A stretch of 64,000 nt of DNA from Pseudomonas frederiksbergensis (GTDB lineage: Bacteria > Pseudomonadota > Gammaproteobacteria > Pseudomonadales > Pseudomonadaceae). The notes beneath the pieces are model-generated. The model was not told the origin of the DNA and did no database searches. It saw nothing but the letters and a program-made list of their open reading frames with translations. The stretch lies in the NCBI RefSeq assembly GCF_003732705.1, contig NZ_MOBR01000002.1, positions 62,001 through 126,000 of the forward strand. The letters are read 5' to 3'. The position numbers and the translations under genes are program-made. Within the stretch, counting starts at the first letter, position 1. Each line of letters starts with the position of its first letter. This document shows, in pieces, positions 55,715 to 63,456 of the stretch.

Positions 55715-55823
55715 GATCGTTCCCACGCTCTGCGTGGGAATGCAGCCCGGGACGCTCCGCGTCCCAGCTGAAGCGACGCAGAGCGTCCGTTGAGGCATTC
55801 CCACGCAGGAGCGTGGGAACGAT
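55715..55823. repeat. Long palindromic intergenic repeat (family 3) at the lysR-fragment breakpoint
   Basis: This is a complete element, GATCGTTCCCACGCTCTGCG to GCGTGGGAACGAT. It begins directly at the end of the duplicated lysR fragment and ends 20 bases before the second queC leader copy. Confidence 0.85.
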
Positions 55824-55842
55824 CATCAATTAATGAAACAAG

Positions 55843-56105
55843 GGAAAGCGGAGCACCTAATTTCGGAAACGTCCCACAGCAAGACCTTGAACTTCTCGAT
55901 AGGGTCAATGATCCAGCGACCCTTTCGGGACCTTCCAAGGATGAAGAATATGAGTACAAAAGCAGTTATCGTTTTCAGTGGCGGCCAAGACTCAACAACC
56001 TGCTTGATCCACGCATTGCCAAACTACGATGAAATACACTGCATCACGTTTGATTATGGACAGCGGCACCGTGCGGAAATTGAAGTTGCGAAGCAGCTCT
56101 CTGTA
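55843..56105 (+). repeat. Direct repeat, right copy (queC leader and 5' end)
   Basis: Counterpart of 54510-54772. The leader has a possible hairpin AGGGTC (55901-55906) / GACCCT (55918-55923) nested in GTCCC (55871-55875) / GGGAC (55927-55931), just before the AAGG ribosome site at 55937. Confidence 0.9.
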
Positions 56106-56651
56106 AAGCTGGGTGTGGCGGTACACAAGGTCCTCGATACGGCATTATTAAATGAGTTGGCAATTAGCAGTCTGACTCGCGACAACATCCCAGTTCCAAT
56201 TGCTGCACATTCAAGTGACGGCCTGCCAAATACTTTCGTGCCTGGCCGGAATATTTTGTTTTTAACGTTGGCTTCTATTTATGCATATCAAGTTGGTGCG
56301 AAAACGGTCATCACAGGTGTTTGTGAAACAGATTTTTCAGGCTACCCGGATTGCAGGGACGCATTCATCAAGGCGTTGAATAACGCAGTTGAACTGGGAA
56401 TGGACTACAAGTTACGAATTGAAACCCCGCTCATGTGGTTGAACAAAGCAGAAACCTGGGCCCTAGCCGACTGCTACAAACAGCTGGATTTGATTCGTAA
56501 CCATACGCTTTCTTGTTACAACGGAATAATAGGTAGTGGCTGTAGCGATTGCGATGCGTGCGTTCTTCGTGCAAAGGGTTTAAATGACTTTATGAAAAAC
56601 AAAACAGTCATTACGAACAGCCTAAAGGAAAAACTGGATATAACTACGTAA
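55950..56651 (+). CDS. queC: 7-Cyano-7-deazaguanine synthase QueC
   Basis: The 233-aa enzyme uses ATP and ammonia to convert 7-carboxy-7-deazaguanine to preQ0 in the queuosine pathway. It has the P-loop FSGGQDSTT, the [19 protein letters not shown] region, [15 protein letters not shown], and four zinc cysteines near the C-terminus ([11 protein letters not shown]). It closely follows the E. coli type of QueC in sequence and length, and its GC is low, so it is probably an acquired second copy beside a resident pseudomonad queC. ATG 55950 lies 9 bases after AAGG; ATG 55941 is too close. Confidence 0.93.
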   Translation: MSTKAVIVFSGGQDSTTCLIHALPNYDEIHCITFDYGQRHRAEIEVAKQLSVKLGVAVHKVLDTALLNELAISSLTRDNIPVPIAAHSSDGLPNTFVPGRNILFLTLASIYAYQVGAKTVITGVCETDFSGYPDCRDAFIKALNNAVELGMDYKLRIETPLMWLNKAETWALADCYKQLDLIRNHTLSCYNGIIGSGCSDCDACVLRAKGLNDFMKNKTVITNSLKEKLDITT

Positions 56652-56689
56652 CTATACCACAAGGGGAGTGGCCCACTCCCCTCGCGTTC

Positions 56690-57562
56690 TCATGCAGCCG
56701 GAACCACCGCTACGTATTTTTTGAACAAGTATCTTGCTCCGTAGGCTGGAAAAATATTAAAAACAGCGAAACACATTTTTATGGCTATCTGAATGTAAAT
56801 TATGCTTAGAATTTCACTATTTGGCATAGTCCCATAAAACGCAATAGAGCAAAAAATAAAGCTGTCTATTATCACGGCAAAAAATGTACTGAAAAACACC
56901 CTAAGAAACAAAAACCTTGAATTTGTGAGTTCTTTTATCTTGCACAACAGACAAGAATTCAAATATTCAGAAAAAAGAAATGAAATGGAAGACGCTATCA
57001 AAACTGAAGAAACGTGACCCATAACTTCGCCAAACGGTGCATCTAGCTTCCAACCAGCCAACCCGGGTAGATAACTGGTAGTGCTCAGCAGAATAATAAT
57101 GAGTGCATTACTTGCAAACGCAAATAATATGGCTTTCCTTGCGAGCCTAAACCCATAAGATTCATTCAGCAAATCGACTATCAAAAATGTTAGCGGATAG
57201 AGGAAAACACCGGGCGTGACAACAACATCAAAGCGCTCCAGATAAATAAGCTTCGTAGCTGCGACGTTTGTGAATATGTAAAGCGCAAAAAGCAAAAGAT
57301 TGAGCACAACATAGGTCAACCAAGATCTTTCATGACGATCATTGACTTCATATGCAGTCGGGGCCGTCCCACCGGAATAGAATTTTCTGTAAACATCTTT
57401 AATTTCAGATCTATTTAAATTGTCTAATACTTCACTCTTCAATAACTCACTTAGCTTTATTCGGATAACTTTCCCTGTAGAGATCACCATGATCACAGCA
57501 AGACTTTTGCTATTTTCAAACCCTAGAAGTTTGTACTTACTATTTTCAGCAGCATCATCCAT
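56690..57562 (-). CDS. VUT-family queuosine precursor transporter with N-terminal extension
   Basis: The 290-aa protein has two parts. Residues about 80-285 are the YhhQ/VUT transporter: six membrane helices with TNVAATKLI, VVTPGVFLYPLTFLIVDLLN and YGFRLARKAI. Such proteins import queuine, preQ0 or preQ1. Residues 1-75 are a soluble extension (GFENSKSLAVIMVISTGKVI, then EIKDVYRKFYSGG) not seen in E. coli YhhQ. Convergent with queC and co-transcribed with the XRE gene upstream (8-base overlap). The gene is AT-rich. Confidence 0.88.
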   Translation of the reverse strand: MDDAAENSKYKLLGFENSKSLAVIMVISTGKVIRIKLSELLKSEVLDNLNRSEIKDVYRKFYSGGTAPTAYEVNDRHERSWLTYVVLNLLLFALYIFTNVAATKLIYLERFDVVVTPGVFLYPLTFLIVDLLNESYGFRLARKAILFAFASNALIIILLSTTSYLPGLAGWKLDAPFGEVMGHVSSVLIASSISFLFSEYLNSCLLCKIKELTNSRFLFLRVFFSTFFAVIIDSFIFCSIAFYGTMPNSEILSIIYIQIAIKMCFAVFNIFPAYGARYLFKKYVAVVPAA

Positions 57563-58151
57563 TGAATCGCTGCTCCAATATATCTCCTACGACACCAACA
57601 ACACTACAATCGACATAAGCATTGGCGATCACAAACAACTGTTGCGTTTTCTTGTCATACACCAATTTCTCCTTGGCACTGCTCGACAGACCTTTCTTTA
57701 CTATTAACAAATCCCCCGCTTCATAGAAGCCTCTGATTTCATTCTCCAATAGCACACCTATTACATTGCAGGCTGAACCAAAATAGTAAGTAAGCGGTTG
57801 AATGGTCGCCAGCTCGCCGATTCTTTTCTCCAAACTTCTAACCAAGAGAGTTTCTTTAATTACCGGAACAGCTGCTGGATTCATATTCCCCAGCAGCGAA
57901 ATATCACTCTCAATTATTTCTTTTTCTTCAAAATCAACAGTCTCTATTTCTTTGTACGACACACCAAAGAAATCAGAAATCTTGCGAATTGTAGATTGCT
58001 GAACATTCACCACCCGTCCTTCCAGAATATTATATATCGTGGTCCGGGTTAGGCCGGCGGAATTGCACAAGGATAGCTGCGTCTCTCCGCGACTCTTTAT
58101 CAGATATTTAATATTATTCTTCAAGTTTTCTGTTTTTTCTTTCTTATGCAT
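57555..58151 (-). CDS. XRE-family transcriptional regulator
   Basis: The 198-aa protein has an N-terminal helix-turn-helix (about 12-70: TQLSLCNSAGLTRTTIYNIL) and a C-terminal half (about 105-195) that resembles the S24/LexA-like beta fold (FYEAGDLLIVKKGL, VGVVGDILEQRF) without an evident Ser-Lys dyad. It probably controls itself and the transporter gene, perhaps sensing a queuosine precursor; that is inference. The gene is AT-rich like its neighbours. Confidence 0.8.
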   Translation of the reverse strand: MHKKEKTENLKNNIKYLIKSRGETQLSLCNSAGLTRTTIYNILEGRVVNVQQSTIRKISDFFGVSYKEIETVDFEEKEIIESDISLLGNMNPAAVPVIKETLLVRSLEKRIGELATIQPLTYYFGSACNVIGVLLENEIRGFYEAGDLLIVKKGLSSSAKEKLVYDKKTQQLFVIANAYVDCSVVGVVGDILEQRFNG

Positions 58152-58566
58152 GTTTAGCCTTCACTTACACCTTCAACAAACCGCGTATCCGAACCGAATC
58201 GAATGCAGGTATCTCGCTGTGAATACAGCATCCTACAGGGTCAAACCTTATACAAAAGCAATATCACAAACACGCTTAACAATCATTAGATATTATTTCA
58301 CAAACGACACCCTGCACGGGTGCCTGCTGATATCCCCCACAACACTTATAGAAACTTCCGACAACTATTTCTTACAGCCGATTCTTACAGAAATTGCCAG
58401 ACAAGAAATGAATCATTTAATTACATAGATGTTCATTTATTTGATTAATAAAAAAGAATTTTCTGGTAATAAATCTACCGCGCCACTCCTCTTTGTACGC
58501 AGCCCACCAATCTTGGCTGACGACATAGGGCTAGGTGGTTTCTTAAATTTTTAAGGGAATTCCAAT
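58152..58566. other. AT-rich control region with two palindromes, no gene
   Basis: Inverted repeats GCTGT-GAAT-ACAGC at 58216-58229 and CACCC-TGCAC-GGGTG at 58308-58322 are candidate operators for the XRE gene. Before 58567, AGCCC (58501) / GGGCT (58528) and CTTAAA / TTTAAG (58542-58555) could fold next to the AAGGGA ribosome site of the DUF6124 gene. I see no coding sequence. Confidence 0.5.
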
Positions 58567-58950
58567 ATGAAAAAGATCCCCCCAGCTCCGCCGGAGTCAG
58601 CAAAGCCATCTCGCGCCGATGACATCGATTTGTCCAAACTCTCCGATATCACCGAACCCCTCGTCAGCGCACGCCTGCGCAATCCAAACCGCCCTGACCC
58701 CGTCAGCCATGTCTTCACCATCCTCCCGAACGTCGACAAGGAAACCCTGCTTTGTCACGCCAGTGAAACCCTCGCCTCCCTGAATGTCATGAGCACCGAC
58801 CTTGCTGGCGACCTGGAAAGCTCTCGCCGCAATGTGGCGCTGGCCATTCAGCAACTGGCCGCGATGGCCGAGTTGCTGGTTAACCGGGCGCTGGACCTTC
58901 TGGAGCTGCCCGATGGTTCACGTGGAACCCCACCCACCAGTAATGCTTGA
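58567..58950 (+). CDS. DUF6124 family protein
   Basis: The 127-aa protein has no known function. It has a proline-rich N-terminus (PPAPPESAKPS) and a helical C-terminal part (LLCHASETLASLNVMSTDLA, then QQLAAMAELLVNRALDLL). Small proteins of this family are common in Pseudomonas and usually stand beside DUF3077 genes, as here. Ribosome site AAGGGA lies about 9 bases upstream. Confidence 0.75.
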   Translation: MKKIPPAPPESAKPSRADDIDLSKLSDITEPLVSARLRNPNRPDPVSHVFTILPNVDKETLLCHASETLASLNVMSTDLAGDLESSRRNVALAIQQLAAMAELLVNRALDLLELPDGSRGTPPTSNA

Positions 58951-58986
58951 GCTATCGCGGTCTTTTCCAAATGGAGGTTTTTTGTC

Positions 58987-59241
58987 ATGGATAGATATAT
59001 GCCCATCACCGGCATCGACTGCACCATCGCGTCGCTGGTGATCGATACACAGGCACCGCTGGACGTATTGCACGAAACAGCGGCCTACCGCATCCGCACC
59101 GCAACTCAGCTGCTGGAGAACATCGCGTTTGGCGAAGGGATTCATAGTGAGCTGGCGCGGGTATTGGTGACATCACTGCGCGATGGTTGCGATTTGATGG
59201 ATGTGATCGGGCGACGATTGCAGAAGCAGGTTTCTGCTTAG
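58987..59241 (+). CDS. DUF3077 domain protein
   Basis: The 84-aa product is a paralogue of the protein at 3663-3986 (shared APLDVL, AAYRIRTATQLLEN, LRDGCDLMDVIGRRL). It follows the DUF6124 gene after 36 bases with GGAGG upstream, forming a two-gene operon ended by the terminator at 59247. Function unknown. Confidence 0.8.
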   Translation: MDRYMPITGIDCTIASLVIDTQAPLDVLHETAAYRIRTATQLLENIAFGEGIHSELARVLVTSLRDGCDLMDVIGRRLQKQVSA

Positions 59242-59246
59242 AAATG

Positions 59247-59281
59247 AAAACAGACGGTCTTATTCAGGTCGTCTGTTTTTT
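59247..59281 (+). terminator. Rho-independent terminator
   Basis: AAAACAGAC / GTCTGTTTT stem with an inner GG-CC part followed by T6, five bases after the DUF3077 stop. Confidence 0.85.
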
Positions 59282-59361
59282 CAGACCGTTCCGTAATCTG
59301 TGTAATACATTTCCTAGCGTGTATTTACCCCATTGAGCGCCCTGCTTATCCATGGTTAATT

Positions 59362-60015
59362 ATGGGTGATTCCATCCGGGCTCAAAAACGCACTCTCCGA
59401 AATCTGGATAGAAATACTCCAATGCTCTACATCACATCATTGGTGTTTTCTTCGATACTCAGTTGTTACATCTTAACTTCAAACTATGTGGACAACCTCT
59501 ACCCCGCCACCCACGATACGATTGCAATTCCACTTAGCGCTATAACTGCAATAATGGCGTTACTTTTATTGGCGTCTATATTTCAAATCCCACTCCACAA
59601 ACAGCAAGTACATGAAAAGCCATCGAGCTTGATACCGATAGCACTCGCACTGCTTGCTTCAACACTTTCACTTGCGCTGCTTATTGAAAGCATAAATTAC
59701 TGGTTCACCCCTAATCACTTCGCTATATCCGCACTTTACTTAATTACACTCTTTGCCTATTTAGCGGATCAATACAAACGCTATAAAAGACTCATCTTGA
59801 CGAAAAGCCTTAATCAACGGACTCAACCTTCCTCGTCAACAACTCCACAAACGCCTTCGCCATCGGCGACTTCTGATCCTTGCGCTGCACCAGCCACACC
59901 GCCGAAACCGCTTCCGGATCAAGCAATGGCCGATACACCACGCCATCAATCCTCATCCGCTGATACGACGCCGGCAGCACCGACACGCCCAATCCCGCCG
60001 CCACCAATCCAATAA
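59362..60015 (+). CDS. Hypothetical membrane protein whose 3' end runs antisense into lysR
   Basis: The 217-codon frame starts with about 150 residues carrying four hydrophobic segments (MLYITSLVFSSILSCYILTS; IPLSAITAIMALLLLASIF; LIPIALALLASTLSLALLI; FAISALYLITLFAYLA). The last 65 codons, Pro/Ser/Thr-rich, are simply antisense to lysR. The natural 3' end is therefore probably lost at the lysR junction near 59815. Start 59362 or 59422. The family was not recognised. Confidence 0.5.
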   Translation: MGDSIRAQKRTLRNLDRNTPMLYITSLVFSSILSCYILTSNYVDNLYPATHDTIAIPLSAITAIMALLLLASIFQIPLHKQQVHEKPSSLIPIALALLASTLSLALLIESINYWFTPNHFAISALYLITLFAYLADQYKRYKRLILTKSLNQRTQPSSSTTPQTPSPSATSDPCAAPATPPKPLPDQAMADTPRHQSSSADTTPAAPTRPIPPPPIQ

Positions 60016-60709
60016 TCGTCATCGCCTCGCCCGCCTCTTGGGCGAAGTGCGGGCTAAAACCGGCATCCCGCGCCAGGCTAAGCAACTGGGCATACAGACC
60101 ACTGCCATAACTGCGTGGGAAAAATACGAAAGGTTCGAGGGCCAGGGCTGACAGAAACAGGCCTTCTTCGCTGTTGTCGACCAACGGATGCTTGGAACTG
60201 AGCACCGCCACCAGCGGCTCGCGCATCAGCTCCACCACGCTGAGGGAATCCGGTAAGCCAAGCGGTCGCATGATTCCGACTTCAATCGATTCATCCACTA
60301 ACGCGTCGGCCACTTGGGTGCTGCTCATCTCTCGCAGGTTCAGGTGCACCGCCGGGAAGCGTTGGCGAAACGAGAAAATCGCCTGGGGGATGGTCGAGTT
60401 GAACGGTGCCGACGAGGTGAAGCCGATTTTCAGTTCGCCCAGTTCACCAAGCTGCGCACGACGGGCAACATCTGCCGCTTTATCAACCTGCGCCAACACC
60501 AGCCGCGCCTCTTCCAGAAACAACCGGCCGGCTTCGCTGAGTTCGACCCGACGATTGGTTCGCTCGAACAGGCGTGCGCCAACCTCGGCTTCCAGTGCCT
60601 GAATCTGCTGGCTCAAGGGCGGCTGAGAGATGCCCAACACCTGGGCGGCGCGGCCGAAGTGCAGTTCTTCGGCGACGGCGATGAAGTAGCGCAGGTGGCG
60701 CAATTCCAT
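59810..60709 (-). CDS. LysR-family transcriptional regulator
   Basis: The 299-aa protein has an N-terminal winged HTH (MELRHLRYFIAVAEELHFGRAAQVLGIS...) of the CatR/BenM-like subgroup and a C-terminal effector-binding domain. It is divergent from the MFS gene at 60829 with a 119-base shared control region, so it likely regulates that exporter. Its last 227 bp are duplicated at 55485-55711. Confidence 0.92.
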   Translation of the reverse strand: MELRHLRYFIAVAEELHFGRAAQVLGISQPPLSQQIQALEAEVGARLFERTNRRVELSEAGRLFLEEARLVLAQVDKAADVARRAQLGELGELKIGFTSSAPFNSTIPQAIFSFRQRFPAVHLNLREMSSTQVADALVDESIEVGIMRPLGLPDSLSVVELMREPLVAVLSSKHPLVDNSEEGLFLSALALEPFVFFPRSYGSGLYAQLLSLARDAGFSPHFAQEAGEAMTIIGLVAAGLGVSVLPASYQRMRIDGVVYRPLLDPEAVSAVWLVQRKDQKSPMAKAFVELLTRKVESVD

Positions 60710-60828
60710 GAAAACTCCATTAGGTCGTAAAACGTCTTAAACAGGTCGAACAATATATTGGATTGAATCGTTAGGCAGCTATATGCTTTTTTTCATTGCC
60801 TGACCGGCTGCGCCCTCCGAGGTCCGAA

Positions 60829-62106
60829 GTGAAAACTGCTGTCGCCCCACTCGCCCATGAAGTTCCGCCCACTGCGCTGGACGATGTCGTCGCCGAGCTG
60901 AACGAGATCTACATCGAAAAAGGCACGCCGATGTTCATGCGCACGGTGCTGGCGCTGTTCTCCGGCGGCTTCGCGACGTTCGCCCTGCTGTATTGCGTGC
61001 AGCCGATGATGCCGTTGTTGTCCCACGAATATTCGATCAACGCGGCGCAGAGCAGTCTGATTCTGTCGGTGGCTACGGGCATGCTCGCGATTGGTTTGCT
61101 GATCACCGGCCCGATTTCCGACCGCGTCGGACGCAAACCGGTGATGGTGACCGCGTTGTTCGCCGCGGCGCTGTGCACCATGGCCAGCGCGATGATGCCG
61201 AGCTGGGAAGGCGTGTTGATCATGCGCGCGTTGATCGGGTTGTCGTTGAGCGGCCTGGCGGCGGTGGCCATGACTTACCTGAGCGAAGAGATTCATCCGC
61301 AGCACATTGGTCTGGCGATGGGCCTGTACATCGGCGGCAACGCGATTGGCGGGATGAGCGGGCGCTTGATTACCGGCGTGTTGATCGACTTCGTCAGCTG
61401 GCACACCGCGATGCTGGTGATCGGTGGCCTGGCGTTGATCGCGGCGACGGTGTTCTGGAAGATCCTTCCCGAATCACGCAACTTCCGCGCCCGTTCACTG
61501 CACCCGCGCAGCCTGCTCGACGGCTTCACCATGCACTTTCGCGATGCCGGCCTGCCGCTGTTGTTCCTCGAAGCCTTTGTGCTGATGGGCGCCTTCGTCA
61601 CGTTGTTCAACTACATCGGCTATCGCCTGCTGGCCGCGCCGTACAACATGGATCAGGCCTTTGTCGGGCTGCTGTCGGTGGTGTACCTGTCGGGGATTTA
61701 TAGCTCGGCGAAAATCGGTTCGCTGGCGGACAAACTGGGGCGGCGCAAAGTGCTGTGGGCGACGATCGTTTTGATGCTCGCAGGCCTGGCGCTGACCCTG
61801 TTCACACCGCTGCCGCTGGTGATCATCGGCATGCTGATCTTCACCTTCGGCTTCTTCGGCGCGCATTCGGTGGCGAGCAGCTGGATTGGACGGCGAGCAA
61901 TCAAGGCCAAGGGGCAGGCGTCGTCGCTGTATCTGTTCAGCTATTACGCCGGGTCGAGTATTGCCGGGACGGCGGGTGGGGTGTTTTGGCATCTCGGTGG
62001 CTGGAACGGGATTGGGATGTTTATTGGTGGATTGTTGGTGATTGCGCTGTTGGTGGCGTTGAAGCTGGCGAAGTTGCCGCCGCTGCCGGGCACTGCGCAG
62101 GTTTAG
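60829..62106 (+). CDS. MFS transporter, YnfM-like
   Basis: The 425-aa protein has 12 membrane helices preceded by a 45-residue cytoplasmic extension. The MFS loop 2-3 motif appears as GPISDRVGRKPVM, and a second one as GSLADKLGRRKVL. It is probably an efflux pump for a small organic compound. GTG 60829 with GAGG 6 bases upstream is preferred to TTG 60796. Divergent LysR control is typical. Confidence 0.9.
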   Translation: MKTAVAPLAHEVPPTALDDVVAELNEIYIEKGTPMFMRTVLALFSGGFATFALLYCVQPMMPLLSHEYSINAAQSSLILSVATGMLAIGLLITGPISDRVGRKPVMVTALFAAALCTMASAMMPSWEGVLIMRALIGLSLSGLAAVAMTYLSEEIHPQHIGLAMGLYIGGNAIGGMSGRLITGVLIDFVSWHTAMLVIGGLALIAATVFWKILPESRNFRARSLHPRSLLDGFTMHFRDAGLPLLFLEAFVLMGAFVTLFNYIGYRLLAAPYNMDQAFVGLLSVVYLSGIYSSAKIGSLADKLGRRKVLWATIVLMLAGLALTLFTPLPLVIIGMLIFTFGFFGAHSVASSWIGRRAIKAKGQASSLYLFSYYAGSSIAGTAGGVFWHLGGWNGIGMFIGGLLVIALLVALKLAKLPPLPGTAQV

Positions 62107-62184
62107 CCACAACTGCGCCCTAGCGGTAATCGCGAGCCAAGGTACACTGACGGCATTCGTCAGTCTTGGTAAAGGGAAGCCAGA

Positions 62185-63456
62185 ATGCGCCTGGACCGTC
62201 TCCACATTCAGAATTTTCGTTGCTACGAAGATGCCACTTTCGACTTTCAGCCGGGTTTCAATCTGGTGGTGGGGGTTAACGGGAGTGGTAAGACTTCGTT
62301 GTTGCAGGCGGTGGCAGTTTCATTCATCGAATTCGGCAATGCGATGAAACCCAGCGAGACCTCCCTAAAAAATGAAGACATACGTTTTGTCATAGATCGT
62401 TTTGACGGCCGAAGCCGTTACGAACGCAAATTTCCATTGCTTGTGCACGGCATGGGCGACGTGTTCGAAGCAACAGAATGGGTGATGAAACGTGATGGCG
62501 AAGACCTTCCACACCTGGTCGATTCCATTTTCGACTCTGAAAAAGACAAAGTCGTTAAAAAAATCAACTTGGCCATTCAGGTCGATTTACCCGTACTCGC
62601 TTTCTACCGGTCCGATCGTCGCTGGCAAGGTGCAGGGGTAACTGCTGAGTTCGCTGCACAACATCGAGTATCGCGTTTCGACGGATACATAAACTGGTTC
62701 GATGCCGTCGCCGATCTTCGCGATTTCGAAAGCTGGTTGATCGGTAAAACGCTTGAACGGATGCAAAATCTGCTTGATGCAAAACCTGTCTCGTTAGATT
62801 TCGAAGACGAACTCGCATGGGTCAATAGTGCTATCGAGTGTGCAGTACCCAAAGCGCGAAACTTACGCTACGACCTAAGACTACAAAGCCTGTTGATCGA
62901 TATCGACGACCAGAAAACCATTCCCTTTAACGAACTGAGTGATGGCCAACGCGGCATGGTCGCGCTCTTCGCCGATATCGCCCGCCGCATGTGCATCCTC
63001 AACCCGCACTTGGGCAAGGACGTCCTGAAAAACACCTCAGGCGTGGTCATCATCGACGAACTGGATATCCACCTTCACCCAGCCTGGCAACGCAGCATCG
63101 TTCCAGCATTGAAAGAAGCCTTCCCCAACGTCCAGTTCATCGCCGCCAGCCACTCCCCACAAATCATCGGTAGCCTGAAACCCGAAGAAGTGATCGTTCT
63201 AAACAATGGCGACGCCTCCCACCCACGAGTCACCTATGGCCTGGATTCCAGCAGTGTTCTGGAGGAAGTCATGGGCGTGACTCAGCGCGAGCCAGAAATT
63301 GAAAAACTGCTCTCTGAGCTGTTCTCCACCCTGGAAGACAACGACCTCAAAAAAGCAAAAGTCCAACTTGAGGCGCTGAAGAAAAAGGCCCCTGACCTCC
63401 CAGAGTTCGCAGGAGCCGAAGCGTTGATGAGGCGCAAGGAGATTCTCGGTAAATGA
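62185..63456 (+). CDS. ptuA: AAA/ABC-type ATPase, PtuA-like (Septu defence)
   Basis: The 423-aa protein begins MRLDRLHIQNFRCYED, as in RecF/OLD-type ATPases. Walker A is GVNGSGKT (residues 30-37), an ABC-like signature ELSDGQRGM lies near 252, Walker B IIDELDIHLHP near 288 and the switch histidine in AASHSPQII near 320. Its stop overlaps the ATG of an HNH nuclease gene by four bases. PtuA-PtuB pairs of this make-up form the Septu anti-phage system, where the ATPase senses infection and the HNH protein cuts nucleic acid. AAAGGGAAG lies upstream of the ATG. Confidence 0.85.
   Translation: MRLDRLHIQNFRCYEDATFDFQPGFNLVVGVNGSGKTSLLQAVAVSFIEFGNAMKPSETSLKNEDIRFVIDRFDGRSRYERKFPLLVHGMGDVFEATEWVMKRDGEDLPHLVDSIFDSEKDKVVKKINLAIQVDLPVLAFYRSDRRWQGAGVTAEFAAQHRVSRFDGYINWFDAVADLRDFESWLIGKTLERMQNLLDAKPVSLDFEDELAWVNSAIECAVPKARNLRYDLRLQSLLIDIDDQKTIPFNELSDGQRGMVALFADIARRMCILNPHLGKDVLKNTSGVVIIDELDIHLHPAWQRSIVPALKEAFPNVQFIAASHSPQIIGSLKPEEVIVLNNGDASHPRVTYGLDSSSVLEEVMGVTQREPEIEKLLSELFSTLEDNDLKKAKVQLEALKKKAPDLPEFAGAEALMRRKEILGK

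Noticed and set aside
54510..56105. Insertion sequence or transposon flanked by direct repeats
   Set aside because: No transposase or terminal inverted repeats; the repeated units are parts of queC, so this is a recombinational duplication rather than an IS target-site duplication.
58039..58428. 129-codon plus-strand frame upstream of DUF6124
   Set aside because: It begins inside the XRE gene on the opposite strand, has no ribosome site, and its composition follows the AT-rich non-coding region.
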